DNA from: JAUSIK01 sp964362915
GTDB taxonomy: Archaea; Nanobdellota; Nanobdellia; Pacearchaeales; GW2011-AR1
Reading direction: 5' to 3'
DNA length: 47,455 nt
NCBI GenBank assembly: GCA_964362915.1
Contig: CAYIGH010000005.1
Span: 1 to 47,455 of the forward strand
Positions within the stretch are counted from its first letter, which is position 1. Every line of letters begins with the position of its first letter. Under the pieces are notes generated by a model. It saw only the letters and a list, made by a program, of their open reading frames with translations, had not been told where the DNA came from and ran no database searches. A program made the position numbers and the translations under genes. Shown one piece after another: positions 8,318 to 15,945 of the stretch.

Positions 8318-9445
8318 ATGAATTATAAAAAAAGAGGCGTTATAATTATACTAATATTATCTCTGCTTGTAACTACAGTTATAGCTTCTGAGCATATAGA
8401 TAACATAATAAATACTAACGGAAGAAATAATCATCATAATCTTCATAATGAAGACGATTCTAACGAAACAAATGACACAAATTCCAGATTTTGTACTAAA
8501 GAATGTAATATGCAATTTATACATTCATTGCATCAATGTAATGGAAATTTCAGGAATTCTATACAAGAATGCAATGAAATAAGAAAAGAGGCAATTATGC
8601 AGTGTGAAGGTTTAAGAGGTGATGAAAAAAGAGATTGTGTAAGAATAGTTAATAATGCAACTAGGCAATGCAAAAATTCTGCTCTTCAAATAAAAAATCA
8701 ATGTAAAGAAAATGCACGTAGTGAAAGAAAAGAATGCGTTATGGCCTGTAGGCAGCTAGAAGACTCTGATAATGACGGAGTAAAAAATGAAAGAGATAAT
8801 TGCCAAAATATATTTAATCCAGAACAAGAAGACTCAAATAGAAATAGAATAGGGGACGTATGCGAAGAATTCCAATGTTGTATTGATAGAGAATGTTTCC
8901 AAGCAACAATAGAACAATGCATATCGCAAGGTGGTGCAGTTATGGAATGCAAACTTCCTGAAAGGAAAATAGGCAGAGATATCCAACCAACAGAAAGAAA
9001 GAACTTTACCCTTACTACATTCAATACTTCTGACCCTTTACTAGTTAATTTAACAAATGCTGTAATCTCAACTGGAGTCAATAATACAAATTATAGTCTA
9101 GGAAATTATGATTGCAGAAATTTTGCAGAAAGCCTTGAAAAAAATCTGACATCTCTAGGCTATAATGCTACATGGACAGCATATTGGTGTTATGGAGGTA
9201 TAGGAAACCCTCCTCCAACTGCACATGCAGTTACAGATGTTCATCTCCCAGATGGAAGAACAGTCTTTATAGAGCCCCAAAATAATAGAATTGTAAATTT
9301 AGATTTTGACGGCGACGGAGTTGTGGAAGTTAACAACAATGGATATACCCCAGGTCAAAATACAGGCCAAACTGATGATAACTGTAAGATTTCAGTATTT
9401 GAGAATAGAGCAGCAGCAAGAGCTTCGGGAGTGCCTGGAGCATAA
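8318..9445 (+). CDS. Secreted Ca-binding protein with C-terminal cysteine-peptidase/transglutaminase-like domain
   Basis: 375 aa. Signal peptide at residues 1-24 (GVIIILILSLLVTTVIA). Residues 58-145 form a Cys-rich helical region with regularly spaced Cys (C59, C63, C74, C85, C96, C107, C118, C129, C140, C144), about one per 11 residues. Residues 150-183 are a thrombospondin type-3 Ca-binding repeat (DSDNDGVKNERDNC...NRIGDVC). The C-terminal part holds a possible Cys-His-acid triad: C266 in NYDCRNFAESL, H303 in TAHAVTDVHLPDGR, and E319 in FIEPQNN. This is the spacing seen in transglutaminase-like peptidases. A second DFDGDGVVEV loop follows at ~329-338. The catalytic assignment is inference. 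The protein would act outside the cell on protein or cell-wall substrates. TATA TTTTAAACT near 8290 supports the start. Confidence 0.75.
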   Translation: MNYKKRGVIIILILSLLVTTVIASEHIDNIINTNGRNNHHNLHNEDDSNETNDTNSRFCTKECNMQFIHSLHQCNGNFRNSIQECNEIRKEAIMQCEGLRGDEKRDCVRIVNNATRQCKNSALQIKNQCKENARSERKECVMACRQLEDSDNDGVKNERDNCQNIFNPEQEDSNRNRIGDVCEEFQCCIDRECFQATIEQCISQGGAVMECKLPERKIGRDIQPTERKNFTLTTFNTSDPLLVNLTNAVISTGVNNTNYSLGNYDCRNFAESLEKNLTSLGYNATWTAYWCYGGIGNPPPTAHAVTDVHLPDGRTVFIEPQNNRIVNLDFDGDGVVEVNNNGYTPGQNTGQTDDNCKISVFENRAAARASGVPGA

Positions 9446-9483
9446 AATCAAAAGAATAAATATAAATAAGTAACTCTCTACAA

Positions 9484-9669
9484 ATGTTAATGAAAGAAGA
9501 ATCCAACTTTGAAGAAGTAGAAAATCTAATAAGCGATTACATATCAGAAGCTGTAGAAGAAAGAGAAGATAGAATAAAAGAATTTGAGTGCTCTTTAAAC
9601 AAGCCATATAATAGATATCAACGCAAATTATCAAATTTGCATCCACAATTAGAAAGCAAAATAATATAA
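9484..9669 (+). CDS. Small acidic helical protein, unknown
   Basis: 61 aa, strongly Glu-rich N-terminal half (KEESNFEEVENLISDYISEAVEEREDRIKEF), predicted all-helical, no TM segment. The well-placed TATA (AAATATAAATA, near 9457-9467) about 25 nt before the ATG supports it as a real leaderless gene. A second ATG two codons in is possible. It ends 22 nt before the mannose isomerase-like gene. Function not recognised. Confidence 0.55.
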   Translation: MLMKEESNFEEVENLISDYISEAVEEREDRIKEFECSLNKPYNRYQRKLSNLHPQLESKII

Positions 9670-9691
9670 ACTAATATTTCTATTTTTCCTT

Positions 9692-10033
9692 ATGAAAAAA
9701 TACACTGAAAATCGCCCTTGGGGGAAATTTGAGCAATTTACTCATAACGAAATATCCACAGTAAAAATAATAACAGTAAAACCAAAACAAAAATTATCCT
9801 TGCAATACCATAAAAAAAGAAAAGAATTCTGGCGCTTTCTAGACAATCCTGCAAAAGTCACAATAGGAAAGAAAACAATTAAAGTTAAAAAAGATCAAGA
9901 AGTAATTATACCCAAACGCGCATTACATACAGTTGAAGCATTAAATAAACCAGTGAGATTCCTTGAAATTGCATTCGGTAATTTCGATGAAAACGATATT
10001 GTTAGAATAAAAGATAGATATGGAAGGGTCTAG
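9692..10033 (+). CDS. Type II mannose-6-phosphate isomerase-like cupin (ManC C-terminal domain)
   Basis: 113 aa, a stand-alone version of the cupin domain at the C-terminus of bifunctional ManC/AlgA. The motif RPWGKFEQF (residues 8-16) is the family signature, and cupin motifs QYHKKRKEFW (~48-57) and PKRALHTVEAL (~85-95) provide metal ligands (H50, E55, H91). It would interconvert fructose-6-phosphate and mannose-6-phosphate, or bind such a sugar. The GDP-mannose pyrophosphorylase half of ManC is absent here. It converges on the phosphohexomutase gene with stop codons directly abutting (10031-10036), so the two probably act in consecutive steps of mannose activation. Confidence 0.85.
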   Translation: MKKYTENRPWGKFEQFTHNEISTVKIITVKPKQKLSLQYHKKRKEFWRFLDNPAKVTIGKKTIKVKKDQEVIIPKRALHTVEALNKPVRFLEIAFGNFDENDIVRIKDRYGRV

Positions 10034-11395
10034 TCATCTTTTCACAATTCCCAAAACCTCTTTCAATTTCTCTTTCATAATCTTCTTATTTACAGCTTCT
10101 AAATTTACCCTCAATAACGGCTCAGTATTGCTCTTCCTGACACTAAACCAATAATCATTAAATTCTATCCATAAGCCGTCAAAATGGTCAATTTTCTTTG
10201 GCTTTTTAGCTCTGTAATATTTCTCAATCCTGCTCAATACATCCTCATTGTCATTTAGAACAATACTTACTTCATCTGCCTGAGAATAAACATTAAACTC
10301 TTTAATTAGATCAGAAAATTTCATTTCTATTTTTTTAGCTTCAGAGTAGATATCCAAAATTATCAAAGAAGTTATTAATCCAGAATCAGCATGATAATTA
10401 TCCTTATAATAATAATGCCCTGAATGCTCCATCCCGAACAAAGCATTTGTCTTCCTCATTCTCCTTTTAATGTATGCATGTCCGACTTTCTCTCTTAACG
10501 ATATTCCGCCATACTTTGATATAACCTCTTTTATTATTCTGCTTGTTGCAGAACTGTAAATTATTGGAGATTTACCCTTTTCTCTGGACTTCTTTAAGAA
10601 ATATTTTGTTAAAAGTGCGCCAAGATGCGAGGTATTAACAAATCTTCCTCTTTCATCGACAAAAGTTACTCTATCCATGTCACCATCAAATGCCATACCA
10701 AAATCTGCTCTTTTGTTCCTGACATTTTTTTGTAATGTTCCGATATTCTTTTTTATTATTGGATTTGGAACATGATTGGGAAATCTTCCATCCAACCTAA
10801 AATATAAAGGAATAATCTTTAAATCTAACCCTCTGTAAATAAATGGAATAATCTTTCCAGCCATTCCATTGCCTGCGTCTATAACAACTTTAACGTTCAT
10901 TATTTTTCTTGAATCAGCAAAAGACAAGACATATTTTTTATATTCCTTAAATATATCTTTCTTAATAATAACTCCACTTTTATAAGATTTAAAGAAATTT
11001 TCTTTCTCAATTATTTTTTCAATCTCATCAAATCCATTTTGGCTGTCAACAGGTTTTGCTCCAGAATCCAATATCTTGATTCCATTATATTCTGCTGGAT
11101 TGTGAGATGCAGTAATCATAATGCCCGGCTTTTTATAGCGGCCTGTCATAAAATATAAAGATGGCGTATCTATCATGCCAATATCAATAACATCTGCTCC
11201 AGATTCAATTACGCCCCTTGCTAAAGAGCTAAATAATCTTGGAGATGATAGTCTCATATCTCTTCCCACGAAAATATTTTTGCATTTTAGAAATTTAACA
11301 ACAGCTTTCCCTACTTTAAAAGCCAAGTTATCGTCAAGAATCTCTCCATAAATACCTCTGATATCGTTTGCCTTGAAAACCTCTTTTAGATCCAT
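10034..11395 (-). CDS. manB: Phosphomannomutase/phosphoglucomutase (alpha-D-phosphohexomutase)
   Basis: 453 aa from the chosen ATG. The phosphoserine loop is GIMITASHNP (catalytic S97 by my count). The metal loop is AFDGDMDRVTFVD (~230-242), the sugar-specificity loop is FGMEHSGHYYYKDN (~320-333), and the phosphate-binding loop is RKSNTEPLLRV near the C-terminus. All four domains of the family are present at normal length. It interconverts hexose 6-phosphate and hexose 1-phosphate, here most likely Man-6-P to Man-1-P. An upstream in-frame ATG at 11416 overlaps a TATA (TTTTATATTG, 11416-11425) that predicts transcription starting near 11395, so I take the ATG at 11395 as the leaderless start. 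Confidence 0.93.
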   Translation of the reverse strand: MDLKEVFKANDIRGIYGEILDDNLAFKVGKAVVKFLKCKNIFVGRDMRLSSPRLFSSLARGVIESGADVIDIGMIDTPSLYFMTGRYKKPGIMITASHNPAEYNGIKILDSGAKPVDSQNGFDEIEKIIEKENFFKSYKSGVIIKKDIFKEYKKYVLSFADSRKIMNVKVVIDAGNGMAGKIIPFIYRGLDLKIIPLYFRLDGRFPNHVPNPIIKKNIGTLQKNVRNKRADFGMAFDGDMDRVTFVDERGRFVNTSHLGALLTKYFLKKSREKGKSPIIYSSATSRIIKEVISKYGGISLREKVGHAYIKRRMRKTNALFGMEHSGHYYYKDNYHADSGLITSLIILDIYSEAKKIEMKFSDLIKEFNVYSQADEVSIVLNDNEDVLSRIEKYYRAKKPKKIDHFDGLWIEFNDYWFSVRKSNTEPLLRVNLEAVNKKIMKEKLKEVLGIVKR

Positions 11396-11598
11396 TCTAT
11401 ATTTAATCTTTCTCAATATAAAAGCTTAACCTAACAAATATAAAGAACAATAAATCTGTTAAATCAGAATAATTATTTTCATTTTATACAGATAAAATAA
11501 CTTTTGGCTAAGAAATCTCACCATCATCAAAAACAGAAACGTTTTAAAACTCTAAAGTCTTGTCTAGACTGATAAAAAGAGGTTTATAGCTGACAAAA

Positions 11599-13797
11599 AT
11601 GCAAAAAGAGGCGGATCCTTACATACTCTATATGGCTACATATCCCCCAAGGGAATGTGGAATTGCTACATTTACAAAAGATATCAGTGAAGCAATAGAC
11701 AAAAGATTTTTCCCGACGTTAAAATCCAGAGTTATTGCAATGAACAATAACGGCACGAATATCTATAACTATCCAAAAAAGGTAATTCTTCAGATAAGCG
11801 ACACTGAGATAACAGATTATCTAGAAATGGCAAAGAGAATAAATCATAAATCAGATGTAAAATTAATTAATATCCAGCACGAATTCGGCATTTTTGGCGG
11901 CGAGCACGGTGAATACTTAATTCCTTTCCTAGAGGTTCTTAGAAAACCAGTCGTCATCACATTCCATAGCATTCTCCCATCTCCAAATGAAAAACTGAAA
12001 AAAATAGTAAATGAAATAGCAAAAAGAGTTGATGCAATAATTGTAATGACAAAAAAAGGAGTTGAGATTTTACGTGAATATTATCAAATAAAAACAAAAA
12101 TATATGTTATTCCTCATGGTATTCCGAATGTTTCATTTGAATCGCAAAAAAAAGAAAAGAAAAATATAGGGTTGCAAAACAAAATTGTTCTTTCGTCTTT
12201 CGGAATGATAGGCCTAGGAAAAGGTTATGAATACGTTATAGAAGCACTTCCAGAAGTTGTAAAAATTTATCCTAATTTGATTTATATTATAGTAGGAGAA
12301 ACTCACCCAATGGTGAGAAAAAAAGAGGGGGAAAAGTACAGAAATATACTTGAGGCAAGAATAAAAGAGTTAAAATTGCAAAAATATGTTAAGTTCTATA
12401 ATAAATACGTCACACTATCTGAGATAATCCAATACTTAAAAGCAAGTGATCTCTATCTATCAACATCTGATAATCCAAATCAAATAACATCTGGGACATT
12501 ATCTTATGCAATGGGATGCGGGAGGGCTGTTATCTCAACCCCATTTTTACATGCGCAGGATATAGTAACTGAATCCAGAGGCAGATTAGTAGAATTCAAG
12601 AATCCAGAATCTTTCAAGAAAGCGATTTTAGAGTTATTGTCAAATGATAAATTAAGAAGGGAAATGGAAAAAAATGCTTATCACTATACAAGACATATGA
12701 CCTGGCAGAATGTTGCGGCTTCTTATGGGAGGGTTTTTAAGGGAATACTGAGAAATAAAGGAATAGAAATCAAAGATCTGCCTCAAATTAACATAAAACA
12801 TTTAGTCAAACTTACAGACGACTTTGGAATAATTCAGTTTGCCGATCAATCAAAACCTAATATAAAATCAGGTTATACATTGGATGATAATGCCCGCGCC
12901 CTGTTGACATCTACTATGCATTATGAAAAATTTAAGGAATATAAGCAATTAAAGATGATAAAGACATACCTTGAATACATAAACTATGTAAAAGGCAAGG
13001 ACGGAAGATTATATAATTTCGTAAATGGGGAGGGAAAACTTGATGAAACAAAATGGAGCGAAGATGCACACGGAAGAGCATTATGGGCACTAGGCTACAT
13101 TTATTCTTTATCAGACATGCCCATGGATTTTAGACAAAAAGCAGAAAAACTATTTCTTGAAGCATTTCCAGCAACGTCCATAATTACTTCACCAAGGGCA
13201 ATAGCATTCACAATAGCAGGCCTTTATTTCTATAATAAAGAGAAAAATTCAGGAACAATAATAACAAATATAAATAAACTGGCAGATGGTTTAATGGCGC
13301 TGTATGAACATAATAGCACAAAAGAATGGAAGTGGTTTGAACCTTATTTAACATATTCTAACAGCAAACTTTCAGAAGCATTATTCTATGCTTACCTTAC
13401 AACAAACAATACAAAATATCTAAGGATAGCAGAAGAAAGTCTTAATTTCCTAATTGAACAAACATTTAATGAAGACATTTTTATTCCTATAGGCCAAAAA
13501 GGATGGTATAAAAAAGACGGAGAAAGAGCTTATTTCGATCAGCAGCCTATCGAAGCGGGCTACACTGTACAAACTCTAATAGCTGCCCATAATATAACTA
13601 AAAAAGAAAAATATAAAAAATACGCCTCAGACGCATTTGAGTGGTTTTTAGGGAAGAATATGCTTAATCAAACAATCTATAATGATTCAACAGGCGGCTG
13701 CCATGACGGCCTCGGAGAGCAATCAATAAATCTCAACCAAGGCGCAGAAGCCACAATCTCTTATTTAATGGCTAGATTATCCTTGATGGATGTCTAA
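11599..13797 (+). CDS. GT4-family glycosyltransferase fused to an (alpha/alpha)6 glycosidase-like domain
   Basis: 732 aa in two parts. Residues ~1-385 are a GT-B fold GT4 transferase: YPPRECGIATFTKDIS at the start, NIQHEFGIFGGEHGEYL, VIPHGI, FGMIGLGKGYEYVIEAL, and the donor-site region TSDNPNQITSGTLSYAMGCGRAVIST (~294-319). Residues ~400-732 are helix-rich with GYTLDDNARALL, KWSEDAHGRALWALG, WFEPYLTYSNSKLSEAL, FDQQPIEAGYTVQTLI and a final GGCHDGL, matching six-hairpin glycosidase-like domains that accompany GT4 mannosyltransferases. It probably makes or remodels a mannose-containing glycan using a nucleotide-sugar donor. Context with ManB, a ManC-type cupin and GH130 enzymes supports mannose. 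Linkage and acceptor cannot be read from sequence. Confidence 0.85.
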   Translation: MQKEADPYILYMATYPPRECGIATFTKDISEAIDKRFFPTLKSRVIAMNNNGTNIYNYPKKVILQISDTEITDYLEMAKRINHKSDVKLINIQHEFGIFGGEHGEYLIPFLEVLRKPVVITFHSILPSPNEKLKKIVNEIAKRVDAIIVMTKKGVEILREYYQIKTKIYVIPHGIPNVSFESQKKEKKNIGLQNKIVLSSFGMIGLGKGYEYVIEALPEVVKIYPNLIYIIVGETHPMVRKKEGEKYRNILEARIKELKLQKYVKFYNKYVTLSEIIQYLKASDLYLSTSDNPNQITSGTLSYAMGCGRAVISTPFLHAQDIVTESRGRLVEFKNPESFKKAILELLSNDKLRREMEKNAYHYTRHMTWQNVAASYGRVFKGILRNKGIEIKDLPQINIKHLVKLTDDFGIIQFADQSKPNIKSGYTLDDNARALLTSTMHYEKFKEYKQLKMIKTYLEYINYVKGKDGRLYNFVNGEGKLDETKWSEDAHGRALWALGYIYSLSDMPMDFRQKAEKLFLEAFPATSIITSPRAIAFTIAGLYFYNKEKNSGTIITNINKLADGLMALYEHNSTKEWKWFEPYLTYSNSKLSEALFYAYLTTNNTKYLRIAEESLNFLIEQTFNEDIFIPIGQKGWYKKDGERAYFDQQPIEAGYTVQTLIAAHNITKKEKYKKYASDAFEWFLGKNMLNQTIYNDSTGGCHDGLGEQSINLNQGAEATISYLMARLSLMDV

Positions 13798-13800
13798 ACT

Positions 13801-13886
13801 ATAGTCAAGGACGCTGAAATTTGACCGTTTGCGCCTTGACTATCAAGGGAAAGACGCACTATATTGGTAGAAAACTTGCGTCTTTC
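13801..13886. repeat. Two tandem long hairpins between convergent genes
   Basis: Hairpin 1: ATAGTCAAGG (13801-13810) pairs with CCTTGACTAT (13834-13843), extended inward by CGC/GCG past one bulged A. Hairpin 2: GAAAGACGCA (13849-13858) pairs with TGCGTCTTTC (13877-13886), 10 bp perfect. The motif AAA(T/C)TTGACCGTT occurs inside hairpin 1 (from 13817) and again at 13898-13910. The rest of 13887-13983 is AT-rich with nothing recognised. It could be a bidirectional terminator or a small structured mobile or RNA element. Confidence 0.6.
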
Positions 13887-13983
13887 ACTATATCTTTAAA
13901 CTTGACCGTTCTAATAAGCATAAAGTCTAATAGATAGAATATTCGATACTTGAAATGGTTTCTCGATTAATTCTTTATATTGA

Positions 13984-14991
13984 CTAACTCTTCGGCAAAA
14001 ATTCCTTTAATGCCCTTGCATCTATCCTATAAGCCCTAACAAAAGAATCATCAACATGCGCATATAAAATTCCCTCATTCTTATCTTTCATTAAAAAATC
14101 ACTTGCAAAAGTTATTGTTTTCGCTCCAGGATCTTCAAATAATGGTTCTTCTGAAATCCAAGGTATTTCTCCAGTCTTATAATCATAGAGTATCAATCCA
14201 GGCCTAAACTTTCTGTAAATAGTTTTATTTCCTCTTCTCAGACTTTTCTCTCTTCCGTTAACAATTCCTACTAATAAATCATTCCCATAATCTATAAATT
14301 CTTTTGGTAAAAATGTGCAAGGAGATAAATGTTCAGCACACCATCCGTATCCTGTATCTACTGGATGCAATGCAACTCCTAAATATTCCCAATCTCTTCC
14401 CATATTATCTGCCCTAACAACCGTAATTATAGAATTATCTCCTGCTCCGGCTTCTGCCAAATTAATTCTGCTCCTTCGATATTCTAAAGGAGAAATAGCG
14501 ACCTCTTTAAATCCAGATATTCCATTCCCAAATTCAGGTTTCAAAACAGGATCAGTTGCAGTCAAATGTTCTAAATCTTTTCCAGAAGCGTGTCCTAAAT
14601 ATAACCCATATCCAATAAAAGGCATTGTAAAATAAACATGCTTATTTCTATTTTTATCAGTCCAGATATCAGGATCTTCTAATCCAATAAAGTCAGATCC
14701 TTCTTTCTTACATTTATTAACTATCTTATCAATTCCTTTTATCTCTAATCTCCCTGATTGCTCCCATTTTAACCCGTCATTGCTCTTTACATAATAAAGC
14801 TGGCTTCTATCAATAAATCCTGCAACCTTAACATCTCCCTCTCTTTTAACAATAACACGAGCTAAACCATTTAATCTTCTTCTTGAAGATTTATCAACAG
14901 CTAAAGCCATAACATGCTCCTGATTTTCAGTTCTTTCTAAAGCCGGCTCTTTATACATTGTTACTGCACTATTTAGTTTTTTAGTTGTCAT
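13984..14991 (-). CDS. GH130-like five-bladed beta-propeller enzyme (divergent)
   Basis: 335 aa from ATG 14991, placed 1 nt after the upstream stop; the ORF is open upstream to 15042 but would then overlap the previous gene. Beta-strand-rich sequence with propeller-type motifs: GLARVIVK, FIGLEDPDIWTD, GYGWCAEHLSPCTFLP, RPGLILYDYKTGEIPWISEEPLF and ILYAHVDDSFVRAYRID. These parallel the GH130 (beta-mannoside phosphorylase/hydrolase) order EDPRI, GLLLLD-Pxxixxxxepll, YxGaaDxxv. In the key loop the usual Arg after EDP is Asp here (EDPDI), so activity may differ; GH43/GH32-type propellers are an alternative. It is the second propeller enzyme in the mannose island. Confidence 0.65.
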   Translation of the reverse strand: MTTKKLNSAVTMYKEPALERTENQEHVMALAVDKSSRRRLNGLARVIVKREGDVKVAGFIDRSQLYYVKSNDGLKWEQSGRLEIKGIDKIVNKCKKEGSDFIGLEDPDIWTDKNRNKHVYFTMPFIGYGLYLGHASGKDLEHLTATDPVLKPEFGNGISGFKEVAISPLEYRRSRINLAEAGAGDNSIITVVRADNMGRDWEYLGVALHPVDTGYGWCAEHLSPCTFLPKEFIDYGNDLLVGIVNGREKSLRRGNKTIYRKFRPGLILYDYKTGEIPWISEEPLFEDPGAKTITFASDFLMKDKNEGILYAHVDDSFVRAYRIDARALKEFLPKS

Positions 14992-14992
14992 T

Positions 14993-15289
14993 TCAATTAT
15001 CTTTCTTACTTGGAATAACAACTGGTTGCCGTTCTGAATCATATTTTAATTCGTATAATTTATCATCAATTTTTAAATAAGTTTCTCTAAGTCCCTCGCC
15101 ATCTGATTTATCAAGATCCCTCAATATAATATTATTGGGATTAATATAATTAGATTGAACATTATCTCTATGTGTTCTAATTACAATATAGCTACTAATC
15201 ATTGCCCCAATGCTCGCAGCTAAAACCATACTGCTAAAGCTAGCATGTCTTGTATCAACATTTTGTTCTTTTGCAGGTTGTCTATTCAT
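14993..15289 (-). CDS. Small membrane protein preceding the GH130-like gene
   Basis: 98 aa, unknown. One TM helix at about residues 20-37 (MVLAASIGAMISSYIVI), followed by a polar domain (NIILRDLDKSDGEGLRETYLKID...). A minus-strand TATA (TTTAAAAA, 15311-15321) about 26 nt upstream supports the start and a leaderless transcript. The stop lies 1 nt before the GH130-like start, so the two are co-transcribed. Its architecture (short inside, TM, outer domain of ~60 residues) resembles the 21191-21496 protein, which ends with similar wording (DGEGL vs EDGILEV), but I see no clear homology. Confidence 0.6.
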   Translation of the reverse strand: MNRQPAKEQNVDTRHASFSSMVLAASIGAMISSYIVIRTHRDNVQSNYINPNNIILRDLDKSDGEGLRETYLKIDDKLYELKYDSERQPVVIPSKKDN

Positions 15290-15389
15290 AAAAATTATAT
15301 ATTATACAACATTTTTAAACATTTCTAGTTAATAATTAAATAGTAGTTACAATAAGAAGATTTAAATAATCTCCCAATATAAAATTATT

Positions 15390-15890
15390 ATGAGAACCGC
15401 ATATGTTTCAGGAAAGAAATTTTTATTTGATGATAAGTTAAGATTAGTAAGAAGGGTGAAAGATTTTTCAGATAAGGTGGAAAAATATAGTGTTACTTAT
15501 ATAACAAATACACCTGTTATTAATTTAGTTGGTCGCATTCGTAATAGATTGCAAGGAAATAATTTAAATGAATATGATTCTACTATACTCTTGGAAGCAC
15601 AAACATTTTATAAGATTACCTATGGAAAGGAAGAAATATCAGCAGAGTTAAGATCTGTTCTTCATCCTAATTCAGGCCCTTTAATATCAACATTCCACAT
15701 AGAAAATAATGAAAGAATTACTTTTTATGAAACAAATGGTTTTGGAATTGATACAGGAAAAGAAATGGAAAAATATCCAAATTTATTAGAAGCATTTGCT
15801 AGAAAATTCAGGAGAGTTTTTAAAGAAGATTCGGAATTGCAAAAAAGAATCTCCTCCCATTTTAAACCCTTAGAGCCTTACTTAAAATAG
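15390..15890 (+). CDS. Hypothetical soluble protein in the mannose island
   Basis: 166 aa, not recognised. Mixed alpha/beta, no signal peptide, no Cys. It starts MRTAYVSGKKFLFDDKLRLV and contains RSVLHPNSGPLISTFHIENN near the middle. A TATA (GATTTAAATAAT, 15358-15369) about 26 nt upstream of the ATG supports a leaderless start. It lies between the two GH130-type genes and 55 nt upstream of the second, which has its own TATA, so a role in glycan turnover is only a guess from position. Confidence 0.6.
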   Translation: MRTAYVSGKKFLFDDKLRLVRRVKDFSDKVEKYSVTYITNTPVINLVGRIRNRLQGNNLNEYDSTILLEAQTFYKITYGKEEISAELRSVLHPNSGPLISTFHIENNERITFYETNGFGIDTGKEMEKYPNLLEAFARKFRRVFKEDSELQKRISSHFKPLEPYLK

Positions 15891-15945
15891 ATGATAAAAT
15901 TTCAATTAAGACAATATTTTTATACTATTTTATCCAATTAAAATA

